Positions 41,766 through 49,717 of a stretch of 64,000 nucleotides of DNA are shown here, piece by piece. Below the pieces are notes generated by a model. That model worked only from the letters and a program-made list of their open reading frames with translations, did not search any database and was not told the DNA's origin. Source of the DNA: Blautia caecimuris (GTDB lineage: Bacteria; Bacillota; Clostridia; Lachnospirales; Lachnospiraceae); contig NZ_JANJZT010000001.1 of assembly GCF_024622975.1 (NCBI RefSeq), positions 1-64,000 of the forward strand. Reading direction: 5' to 3'. The position numbers and the translations under genes were made by a program. Each line of letters starts with the position of its first letter. Within the stretch, counting starts at the first letter, position 1.

Positions 41766-42029
41766 ATGGGTGAACAGTCAGTGAAAGAATTATATCAGAA
41801 ACAGATACAGGAAGCAGAAAACAAAAAAGAACTGGTAGAAAATGAAATTGAAGATCTTAAAAAGAAATGCAGAATATTAAGGGATAATATCAGAAGAATC
41901 CGTACAGAGTTGTTGACGGAAACGGATATTGGGAAAAGTGATTCAGAAGGGAACCAGTACTGCCCAAATTGCGGAAGTTATGCAGGAGATGACATTTTCT
42001 GCAGGAAATGCGGAACACGAATAAAGTGA
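41766..42029 (+). CDS. Small coiled-coil protein with C-terminal zinc ribbon
   Basis: 87 residues from ATG 41766, two bases after the previous stop, so translation is coupled. A heptad-like Glu/Lys coiled-coil (about 5-55) is followed by a zinc ribbon YCPNCG-N7-FCRKCG. Soluble and cytoplasmic. It may pair with the coiled-coil of the preceding protein; that is inference. Confidence 0.7.
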   Translation: MGEQSVKELYQKQIQEAENKKELVENEIEDLKKKCRILRDNIRRIRTELLTETDIGKSDSEGNQYCPNCGSYAGDDIFCRKCGTRIK

Positions 42030-42107
42030 AAGACTGATACGGGAACAAAAACAGGGAAAAGCATTGCATAAAGGGCAGTGCTTTTTTCGGAAGAAGGGAG
42101 ATTGCTT

Positions 42108-44654
42108 ATGTACTGCAAATATTGTGGAAAAAAATTAGAGGATGGAGTTTCCTTCTGTACCGGATGTGGCAAGCCGGTTCAGGGACAGCCCGGAAATAAG
42201 AAACAGGAACAATCAGAAAAGAAGCATTACCCTAAAAAGAAAAAAACGACTAAGAAGGCAGCCGGGGTTCTTGTGACAGCAGCAGTGGTTCTGGCAGTGG
42301 TCGGGGCTGGAGGCGTATATAAAATATACACGGAGAAGAGTGGAACAGACCGGCTGGGGGATTCCATGAGTGCGGAAGCCAAAAGAACAGAGGCGCTGGC
42401 AGATGCAGAGGCAAGGGCAAAAGATGAGTGGGCAGCTAAAGTAATGGCAGAGGAAGAGGCAAAAGAAAAAGAAGAATCTAAGGAAAATACAGCGGCGGAA
42501 GAAGATACCTGGACAGATCCGGAAACAGGGCTGACAATAATCAAAGGCGGACATACCGGAAAAAAAGTTGGATATGTCAATGAAAATGGAGAAGAGGTGA
42601 TTCCTCCCATTTATGATATGGTGTCAGAACCAGGGGAAAATGGACTGATCCGGGCGGAGCAGCTGGTACCGACAGCTTTTTCTGAAAATAATATAATACC
42701 TACATTTTTCTATAATGAAAAAGGAGAAAAGGTATACGATTATGTAAGAAGATTTGGGGAACATCAGTCAACCGCCGTAAGGGAAGGTACGGAATATTTT
42801 ATCGTAGACAGTCAGGGGAACCGGATCAGTGAAAACAGCTATACGTACATCGGGGACGCTGACATTTATGGGAATTTTATTGTAACTCAGGGAGGCGATC
42901 TGGGACTTGTAAATGAAGAGGGAAAAGAAATTATAGAACCTCAGGATGTCAGGATTATTCCAATAGACAGACTGTATACAGATAAAGACGGTGTATATCT
43001 TGTGATGGGGGACGGCTCCAGTCTGATCATAACAGAGCAGGGGGAGATTCCGGTATCCTGGCAGAAGGGACAGATTGAGAACGTCTCCATAGGTCAGCAA
43101 AGATATAAGATCAATCTTGAGAATGGAATGACAGAAATAAGAGATTTCAGTGGAAATGTGATCGTTTCTCAGGAGTATGGATCTGTGATCCTTTACCCCA
43201 ATGGCTGTATGCAGAAAAGTGACAGTTCTGCGGTTTATGATCCTAATGGACAGGAAATTTTGCCCCGGGAAAACGAAAAGGGCTATCTTCAGACAGTAAA
43301 CTGTTTTTCGTCAGACGGAATTGGAGCAGGAATTGTGTATACACGGGGGGCAGATGAGTATCGCTCAAAACAGGGAATGATTACGCTGGATGGTAAGATA
43401 GAGCTTCCCTGTGTTTATGATCAGATTTTTTACGTGCCGGATAAACAGATAATTGTTTATTCTAAAGAAAAAATGGTTGGCGCAATGAATCTGGAATGTG
43501 AGATTCTCTGGGAACAGGCTTACGACTATGCTTATGTTTTTAATGCAAAGGATAAAAAGAATACGGAGGATCTTCTTCTTGTAAAAAGAGGAGAAAACTA
43601 TGGCCTTGTAGATATGATTACCGGAAAAGTAATGCTGGAATGTCAGTACAGCATGATATCAAAGGATAGTCAGATTCAGGAAAGCTGGTTCTGTTCCAGG
43701 GATGGAAAATACGGATTCTGGAATCAGAAGGACGGAAAATACACAGAAATCCCAAACAACGATAATTATACCATTGACGGATTCCATATGGGGTCAGGCG
43801 GAGAAGCCATTGATGTGTATGGTTATGAGCTGGGTGACTTCCTAAGAGTAAGGGATGGAATGACAACAGGGATTATAGACAGACAGGGAAACAGGATCAT
43901 AGACCTCATTTATACAGAGATTTATTATGATGAATACGAGGAAATCTTTTTGGTTCGCACAGAGAACGAATCCGGCATTTATGATAAAAGCGGAGAGATT
44001 ATTGTTCCATTAGATGTTTATGAAGACCTTGAATGGTGTTCGGAAGCTATTTTTGCAAGACCAGAAGGGGAAAATGCAAGAATTTTGGATTATGAAGGAA
44101 ATACTGTGATTTCTCAGGAAGCCTGTCCGGAGAACTTTTGGGAATTGGGGTACATAACAACATATGAGGATGGAGAATGCCGTTTATATACAATGGCTGA
44201 CGGAGAATTTCAAAAACTGGATTATGCATGGATTGCTCCGGATGAAAGGGATGGAATCATATGTGTACAAAATGAAGATGCTGAGTACGGATACATCAAT
44301 GCAGATGGAGAAGAAATAATTCCATGTAGTTTTACGAGCGCATATTGTTTCTGGAATGGTCTTGCAGTAGTGATGGATGAAGAGGGAGAATGGGGAGCAA
44401 TGAATCTTCAGGGAGACATGCTGATAGACTGTGATTATGAAAATATTGACAGTTCCTATGCTCCAAATGTGCTTAAAGTGGAGGAAGATGGATATTGGGG
44501 AGTCCTTGATCTGGGCGGTGAGAGAATCATAGACTCAGATTATGAAGATATCAGTATGGGCTCTATGGGAACAATGACAGCGATCGGAAGCTATGAAGGT
44601 GAAAGGGACATTTATGATTATAGTGGGAATCTTCTAGGAACGTATTCTTATTAA
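42108..44654 (+). CDS. Zinc-ribbon, single-TM, WG-repeat protein (first copy)
   Basis: 848 residues from ATG 42108 (AAGGGAG upstream). Order: zinc ribbon (MYCKYCGKK, FCTGCGKP; Cys 3, 6, 17, 20), Lys/Gln-rich stretch, one TM (about 50-70), charged helix (about 85-135), then about 700 residues of WG-type repeats (GYVNENGEEVIPPIYDMV, GLVNEEGKEIIEP, GIIDRQGNRIIDLIYTEI and others), which form beta-propeller-like or solenoid structures. The ribbon is cytoplasmic and the repeat domain external if the positive-inside rule holds. Function unknown; WG repeats usually mediate binding. A near-copy follows. Confidence 0.78.
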   Translation: MYCKYCGKKLEDGVSFCTGCGKPVQGQPGNKKQEQSEKKHYPKKKKTTKKAAGVLVTAAVVLAVVGAGGVYKIYTEKSGTDRLGDSMSAEAKRTEALADAEARAKDEWAAKVMAEEEAKEKEESKENTAAEEDTWTDPETGLTIIKGGHTGKKVGYVNENGEEVIPPIYDMVSEPGENGLIRAEQLVPTAFSENNIIPTFFYNEKGEKVYDYVRRFGEHQSTAVREGTEYFIVDSQGNRISENSYTYIGDADIYGNFIVTQGGDLGLVNEEGKEIIEPQDVRIIPIDRLYTDKDGVYLVMGDGSSLIITEQGEIPVSWQKGQIENVSIGQQRYKINLENGMTEIRDFSGNVIVSQEYGSVILYPNGCMQKSDSSAVYDPNGQEILPRENEKGYLQTVNCFSSDGIGAGIVYTRGADEYRSKQGMITLDGKIELPCVYDQIFYVPDKQIIVYSKEKMVGAMNLECEILWEQAYDYAYVFNAKDKKNTEDLLLVKRGENYGLVDMITGKVMLECQYSMISKDSQIQESWFCSRDGKYGFWNQKDGKYTEIPNNDNYTIDGFHMGSGGEAIDVYGYELGDFLRVRDGMTTGIIDRQGNRIIDLIYTEIYYDEYEEIFLVRTENESGIYDKSGEIIVPLDVYEDLEWCSEAIFARPEGENARILDYEGNTVISQEACPENFWELGYITTYEDGECRLYTMADGEFQKLDYAWIAPDERDGIICVQNEDAEYGYINADGEEIIPCSFTSAYCFWNGLAVVMDEEGEWGAMNLQGDMLIDCDYENIDSSYAPNVLKVEEDGYWGVLDLGGERIIDSDYEDISMGSMGTMTAIGSYEGERDIYDYSGNLLGTYSY

Positions 44655-44689
44655 AAAGACCTTGTTGTGAAAAAAGGAAGGAGAAATTT

Positions 44690-47272
44690 ATGTACTGTAA
44701 ATATTGTGGAAAAAAATTAGACGATGGAGTTTCATTCTGTACCGGATGTGGTAAGCCGATTCAGAAGCAGCCGGAAAAAAAGGAACAGGAAAAACCAGAA
44801 AAGATAAAAAAGACAAATCATCCACAAAAGAAGAGAACGCCAAAAAAGTCAGTCAGGGTTATTGGGGCAGTCGCAGTTCTGGCTCTGTCAGTGGCTGCGG
44901 TCTGGGGCGGATATAAGATATATACGGAGAAGAATGGAACAGATAAGCTGGAAGACTCAATGAGCGCTGATGCCAAAAGAATAGAGGCGCTGGCAGAGGA
45001 AGAGGCAAGGGCAAAAGATGAGTGGGCAGCTAAAGTAATGGCAGAGGAAGAGGCAAAAGAAAAAGAAGAATCTAAGGAAAATACAGCAGCGGAAGAAGAT
45101 ACCTGGACAGATCCGGAAACAGGGCTGACAAAAATTAAAGGCGGACATACTGGAAGAAAAGCTGGATATGTCAATGAAAATGGAGAAGAGGTGATTCCTC
45201 CCATTTATGATATGGTGTCAGAACCCGGGGATAACGGGCTGATCCGGGCAGAGTATTATGTAGGTGAAACGGGGTCTGGTATATACGATGATTATCAAAC
45301 TGGCGTGGAGAGTACTACAATCTTTTTTAACGAAAATGGGGAGAAAGTATATGACTATGTGCGGGAGTTTGGGATAACACCATATAAGGAGAGTAACGTC
45401 ACCGTAGTAAGAGAAGGACCGGACTATTTTCTTGTTGACAAAGAGGGAAACAGAATCTGTGAAGAAAGCTATGATTATATTGAAAGTTGTGATGAATATG
45501 GAAACTTTGTTGTAAAACAGGATACAAAGCAGGGGATTATAAATGAAAAAGGGAAAGTAATTCTGGAGCTCTCGGATGTTAAGATTTCATATATATATCA
45601 GGGAGAATACGATAATGGCGCGTATATTGTAACAGGAGATGAGGTAAGTCAGATTATTACAGTAACGGGAGAGAATCCGGTAACTTGGCAGGAAGGGCAG
45701 ATTACGAATGTTTCCTTAAATTGCCAGCGATATCAGATTAATTTATCTGATGGAACCACAGAAATAAGAGATTTTGACGGAAATATAATTATATCTGGGG
45801 AATATCAGACGTTCTTTTTACAGCATAACGGATTTATATACAAAAGGGTAGAAAGAGACGGACTATATAATATAACAGCTATTCTGGATCATAATGGAAA
45901 CGAGATGGTATCAGGTGAAAACAGTTTTTTGCATTTAAGATATCCTTTTGATAAGGAAAAAATTGGAGCAGGACTTATTTATGCTACAGATGATGACAAA
46001 GAAGGTCTGCTTACTTTGGACGGAAAAATATCTCTTCCGTGTGTTTATGATGACATTCAGTATTTGCCGGATAAACAGTTGATTGTGTATGAAAAAGAGA
46101 AACGGACAGGAGTTATGAATCTGGAAACAGATGTTTTATGGGAAGCAGACGGGGCCGAGTTTGAAACTATTACAAACAATGAATCAGAGACAGACTTATT
46201 GACTATAGAGAGAGAAGGAAAATATGGTCTGGTGAATATATCAGATGGAGAAATGATACTGGATTGTGTGTATGAAGATATTTTAAAGGGAAATGAAGAT
46301 GCGTCAAAGTTGGTTTTAAAAAAAGAGGGAAAATATGAGCTGTGGAATCGGAAAAATGGATCTTATACAGAAATTCCATGCGATGAAGATTATATCATTA
46401 AAAATGATATGGGAGAATTTTTTGAAATTGCAGTTGATAAAAATGGGGATGGATCTCCCTGGGACGATGAATCAGGCATTATAGATCAAAATGGCAACTG
46501 TATATTGGAACCGGTATATGATGCCATTACTTATGATGAGCAAAACGAGATTTTTTATGTTGAAATATATGAGAATGATCAGGTAGGCATTCTGGATAAA
46601 AACGGGCAGTTGCTGGTTCCGCTGGCAGTATATAAAAGGATTGTATGGGACACGAACCTTATTTTTATAATTCCTGAAGAGGGAAAAAGAAGATGTGTGG
46701 ATTATAAGGGAAATGAGCTATATATCACAGATGGGGAGTTAGACAGCTATCTGGGAGGAGGATATCTTACCGGATATGAAGGTGATCAATGTTTTTTAGC
46801 TACATCTGACGGTGAAAATATTGTAAAACTGGACTATAAATGGATAGATGTCAATATTGAGGACGGTATCATAAGAGTAATGGACTGGGATAATATGTGT
46901 GGGTATATTAATGTCAATGGTGAGGAAATAATTAATTGCACCAAGCCATTTCTGGGTGAATATAAGTATGGAACAATAGTTGTGGGGAATGATGAAGGAA
47001 AAAAGGGGCTGATGAATTTACAACAGGAGGTGTTAATAGATTATCAATATGAGATTTTGGATAATTCAGGAGATAGCAACTGTCTGACGGTTAGAGAGGA
47101 TGGATCCTGGAAAATTATTGGTATTAATAACCGGGTAATTGTTGAGAACATGTATGGCATTGAAGAACTGAAAGAAATATCTTTTAGTAATGCCCGAGGC
47201 GGCAACATAAGTACCAGTCCGAAGGAGGGAGAAAGCGAGGAATGGGACTATTGTGGAAATAAACTCAAATAG
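44690..47272 (+). CDS. Zinc-ribbon, single-TM, WG-repeat protein (second copy)
   Basis: 860 residues, same architecture as the preceding gene: ribbon MYCKYCGKK/FCTGCGKP, TM about 52-72, charged helix, WG repeats (for example GYVNENGEEVIPPIYDMV, GIIDQNGNCILEPVYDAI). The charged helix and first repeat are about 95 percent identical in DNA to the first copy, while the rest has diverged strongly and is more AT-rich, so it arose by tandem duplication with later gene conversion or selection on the N-terminal part. AGGAGAAA precedes the ATG. Confidence 0.78.
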   Translation: MYCKYCGKKLDDGVSFCTGCGKPIQKQPEKKEQEKPEKIKKTNHPQKKRTPKKSVRVIGAVAVLALSVAAVWGGYKIYTEKNGTDKLEDSMSADAKRIEALAEEEARAKDEWAAKVMAEEEAKEKEESKENTAAEEDTWTDPETGLTKIKGGHTGRKAGYVNENGEEVIPPIYDMVSEPGDNGLIRAEYYVGETGSGIYDDYQTGVESTTIFFNENGEKVYDYVREFGITPYKESNVTVVREGPDYFLVDKEGNRICEESYDYIESCDEYGNFVVKQDTKQGIINEKGKVILELSDVKISYIYQGEYDNGAYIVTGDEVSQIITVTGENPVTWQEGQITNVSLNCQRYQINLSDGTTEIRDFDGNIIISGEYQTFFLQHNGFIYKRVERDGLYNITAILDHNGNEMVSGENSFLHLRYPFDKEKIGAGLIYATDDDKEGLLTLDGKISLPCVYDDIQYLPDKQLIVYEKEKRTGVMNLETDVLWEADGAEFETITNNESETDLLTIEREGKYGLVNISDGEMILDCVYEDILKGNEDASKLVLKKEGKYELWNRKNGSYTEIPCDEDYIIKNDMGEFFEIAVDKNGDGSPWDDESGIIDQNGNCILEPVYDAITYDEQNEIFYVEIYENDQVGILDKNGQLLVPLAVYKRIVWDTNLIFIIPEEGKRRCVDYKGNELYITDGELDSYLGGGYLTGYEGDQCFLATSDGENIVKLDYKWIDVNIEDGIIRVMDWDNMCGYINVNGEEIINCTKPFLGEYKYGTIVVGNDEGKKGLMNLQQEVLIDYQYEILDNSGDSNCLTVREDGSWKIIGINNRVIVENMYGIEELKEISFSNARGGNISTSPKEGESEEWDYCGNKLK

Positions 47273-47378
47273 GCAGATATCAATTTACATGAACCTTCCC
47301 TGCTGTTTTGGAGTTACTTAATCACAGCCAGGAACCGATTTTGGTAAAAAAGAACGTATGATGAAAAAGGAGAAAATT

Positions 47379-47876
47379 ATGTACTGTAAATATTGTGGAA
47401 AAAAATTAGAAGATGGAGTTTCCTTCTGTACCGGATGCGGTAAACCGGTACAGAAGCAGATCATAAAGAGCGAACTGGAAAGCAGGAATAAAAAAACAAA
47501 GAAAACAGTTACACGAAATGTGATTATAGCTGTAGTGTTGTTGGCAATTGTATGTGTTGTCATTGGAATTTTCAATAAATCAGGCGCAATTTCCTTGGAT
47601 CCGGAAAAGAGACTGGTGGGAACATGGTATGAAGTGGATGATGACGGCAGTGTGGATTATGACGAGGACATACAGTTTTTCAGTGACGGAACCTTTATCG
47701 GCTTTGGAGAGGACGGAACTTACTCGGTTGTGGATGGACAACTGGTATTCCGGTTTCAGTGGGCAGTAAGCAGTTTTGTATACGTATATGACTTTGATTT
47801 TCAGGGAAATGAATTACATTTATTTGAGGAAGACGGAGACGAAAAGATTCTGCAGAAAGAGGGGACACTTTTTTAG
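47379..47876 (+). CDS. Zinc-ribbon, single-TM protein with a lipocalin-like outer domain
   Basis: 165 residues from ATG 47379 (AAAGGAG upstream). The first 25 residues are almost identical, also in DNA, to the ribbons of the two WG-repeat genes. A TM (about 46-66) is followed by a small beta domain starting LVGTWYEVDDDG and containing FFSDGTFIGFGEDGTYSVVD, which resembles DUF5640/lipocalin-like domains of Clostridia. The same ribbon-TM cassette is thus joined to a different outer domain. Confidence 0.7.
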   Translation: MYCKYCGKKLEDGVSFCTGCGKPVQKQIIKSELESRNKKTKKTVTRNVIIAVVLLAIVCVVIGIFNKSGAISLDPEKRLVGTWYEVDDDGSVDYDEDIQFFSDGTFIGFGEDGTYSVVDGQLVFRFQWAVSSFVYVYDFDFQGNELHLFEEDGDEKILQKEGTLF

Positions 47877-47925
47877 AATGAATGACTTAAAGTATCCTGA
47901 TAATTATTTATCAGATAAAATAATC

Positions 47926-47977
47926 TTTCCCCTGCTAGTTACCACAGCTTGGTAAATGTACCTGAAAAAATTGTAAG
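47926..47977 (+). promoter_or_regulatory. Probable promoter with motif copy 4, upstream of the first NPCBM-like gene
   Basis: TTTCC-N9-TACCAC (47926-47945), then AGC, then TTGGTA (47949-47954). The -10 17 bp on is poor (TGTAAG). The segment aligns base for base over most of its length with 49631-49680, upstream of the paralogous gene. Confidence 0.4.
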
Positions 47978-48003
47978 TAAGGTACAAAGGAGATGAAAAA
48001 TAT

Positions 48004-49593
48004 ATGAAACAAAAGAAAGTGTGCAAAAATATTCTCATGATTCTGGCAATGCTTGTTTTTCTGTTTTCCTGGTGCAGTGTGGCACATGCGGAAGAAAATG
48101 TGCTTTTGAAGGATATGCCGATAGAGGAATGGGAAGGAGAATATGTTGACATAGGGGGAGATGAAATTGAAGATTCCAATGGAAATCACAATAGCAGGAA
48201 TATCTTAGAGATGTGTACAATCTCTGATACTCATGTAGTTTACAAGCTGGATGGTCAGTATACACGCTTTTCGGGGAAAATTGTGATGGATAAGACTGAG
48301 TCGATTGTAATTAATGATACATCACTTTTTTTCTATATAAATATTGGCATTTACGGGGATGGCAGGGAATTGTACAGCAAGGCACTGCTGACAAAAGAGA
48401 CAGAAGCACAGAATTTTGATATTGATGTAACGGGTGTGGGAAAGCTGGAAATACGAAGCAGTGGAGTTGGAATTTTCTCTCTGGAAGAAGGAATATTTAC
48501 TAAAGCAGAACAGCGAATAGAACCTCAAACACATGTTTCTCTTGGAGATTTGAAAGTTGTTGATTCCGTTAATTTTGCACAGAGAACCAGTGTACAGATG
48601 GATGCGTTTGGAGGCGTACATAGAGGAAAACAGTATTTTAATAATTCTATGGACACAGATACGGAATCTTATGCTCTTTATAATTTGGATCTGAAATATT
48701 CATCATTCTCGGGTAAGCTGATGACGGACTATATTGATAATATAACGTCGGATAACGACTGTAATATGAATGTGCAGATTTATCTGGACGATCAGCTTGC
48801 ATTTGAACAGAATGGGATAGGTTGGAACACTGAGCCAGTGGAAGTGAATTTGAATGTAACAAATACGAAGATAATGAAAATCAGAGTGGTTGGCAAAGAA
48901 GGTTATCTGTGCGTTGTGGATGATAGTCTGAAAGCTCATACTCCGGGAGATTGGGAAATAGTGACAGAAGCAACCTGTGAAAAAGCAGGGAAATCAGTAC
49001 GGCGTTGCACAGAATGTAAGGCGATATGTAATACAGCTGAACTAAAGGCTCTGGAACACACGCCGGGTGACTGGGAAATAGAAACGGAAGCCACCTGTAA
49101 CGCAGAGGGGGAGCGAAAAAAAAATTGTACCGTATGTAAAAAGATGTGTGCAGAAGAAATGATACCCAAACTGGAGCATAAAGAGGAAGATGAATGGTTT
49201 GAACAGGAAGCACCTACATGTACCAGTGAAGGAACTCGGATAAAGAGATGCATTTATTGTGGTGAGACAGTAAAAACAGAGAAAATACCTCAAACAAAGC
49301 ATGAATTCGGAAAATGGACAACGGCAGAAGGAAGTGTGTGGAACGCTCCAATTGTAAAAAAACGTACATGCAATGTCTGTGATGCAGAAGAAGTAAAAAA
49401 TATTTATACGTGGGTATGGGTTAAGCCGGCAGTACTTGTTCTGCTGTTTGTCAGTGTATTGACTGGAACTACAATAATTTTGATAAGGAGGAAAGGGATA
49501 CAGACTATATCGAAAAACCAGAGAAAATTTTGGAGGAAGAAGAAAAGAGAAAAAAGAAAACAACAGGATGATATTTTTCATGATCAGCAGTAA
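48004..49593 (+). CDS. Secreted, C-terminally membrane-anchored NPCBM-like protein with Cys-rich repeats (short paralogue)
   Basis: 529 residues. Signal peptide (ILMILAMLVFLFSWCSVAHA, cleaved near residue 29), two NPCBM-like carbohydrate-binding modules (about 35-175 and 180-305; YKLDGQYTRFSGKIVMD, NVQIYLDDQLAFEQNGIG), two 40-residue repeats beginning HTPGDWE with ATC...C..C, two degenerate repeats (HKEEDEWF, HEFGKW), a TM (about 470-492) and a basic cytoplasmic tail. The outer domain should bind surface glycans. The Cys pairs may form disulphides or bind metal outside the cell. Confidence 0.72.
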   Translation: MKQKKVCKNILMILAMLVFLFSWCSVAHAEENVLLKDMPIEEWEGEYVDIGGDEIEDSNGNHNSRNILEMCTISDTHVVYKLDGQYTRFSGKIVMDKTESIVINDTSLFFYINIGIYGDGRELYSKALLTKETEAQNFDIDVTGVGKLEIRSSGVGIFSLEEGIFTKAEQRIEPQTHVSLGDLKVVDSVNFAQRTSVQMDAFGGVHRGKQYFNNSMDTDTESYALYNLDLKYSSFSGKLMTDYIDNITSDNDCNMNVQIYLDDQLAFEQNGIGWNTEPVEVNLNVTNTKIMKIRVVGKEGYLCVVDDSLKAHTPGDWEIVTEATCEKAGKSVRRCTECKAICNTAELKALEHTPGDWEIETEATCNAEGERKKNCTVCKKMCAEEMIPKLEHKEEDEWFEQEAPTCTSEGTRIKRCIYCGETVKTEKIPQTKHEFGKWTTAEGSVWNAPIVKKRTCNVCDAEEVKNIYTWVWVKPAVLVLLFVSVLTGTTIILIRRKGIQTISKNQRKFWRKKKREKRKQQDDIFHDQQ

Positions 49594-49635
49594 ACAGAAG
49601 AAGGCACGTTAATAATTTTTTTATTTCAAAATAAT

Positions 49636-49687
49636 CTGCCCCTATCCCTTGCCACAGCTTGATAAATGTTTCTGAAAAAAATAAAAT
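49636..49687 (+). promoter_or_regulatory. Promoter of the long NPCBM-like gene with motif copy 3
   Basis: CTGCC-N9-TGCCAC (49636-49655), then AGC, then TTGATA (49659-49664), 17 bp, TAAAAT (49682-49687). Best preserved example of the shared cluster promoter. Confidence 0.6.
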
Positions 49688-49717
49688 TTTTATAAACAGG
49701 TCAAAGGAGATAAAGGA

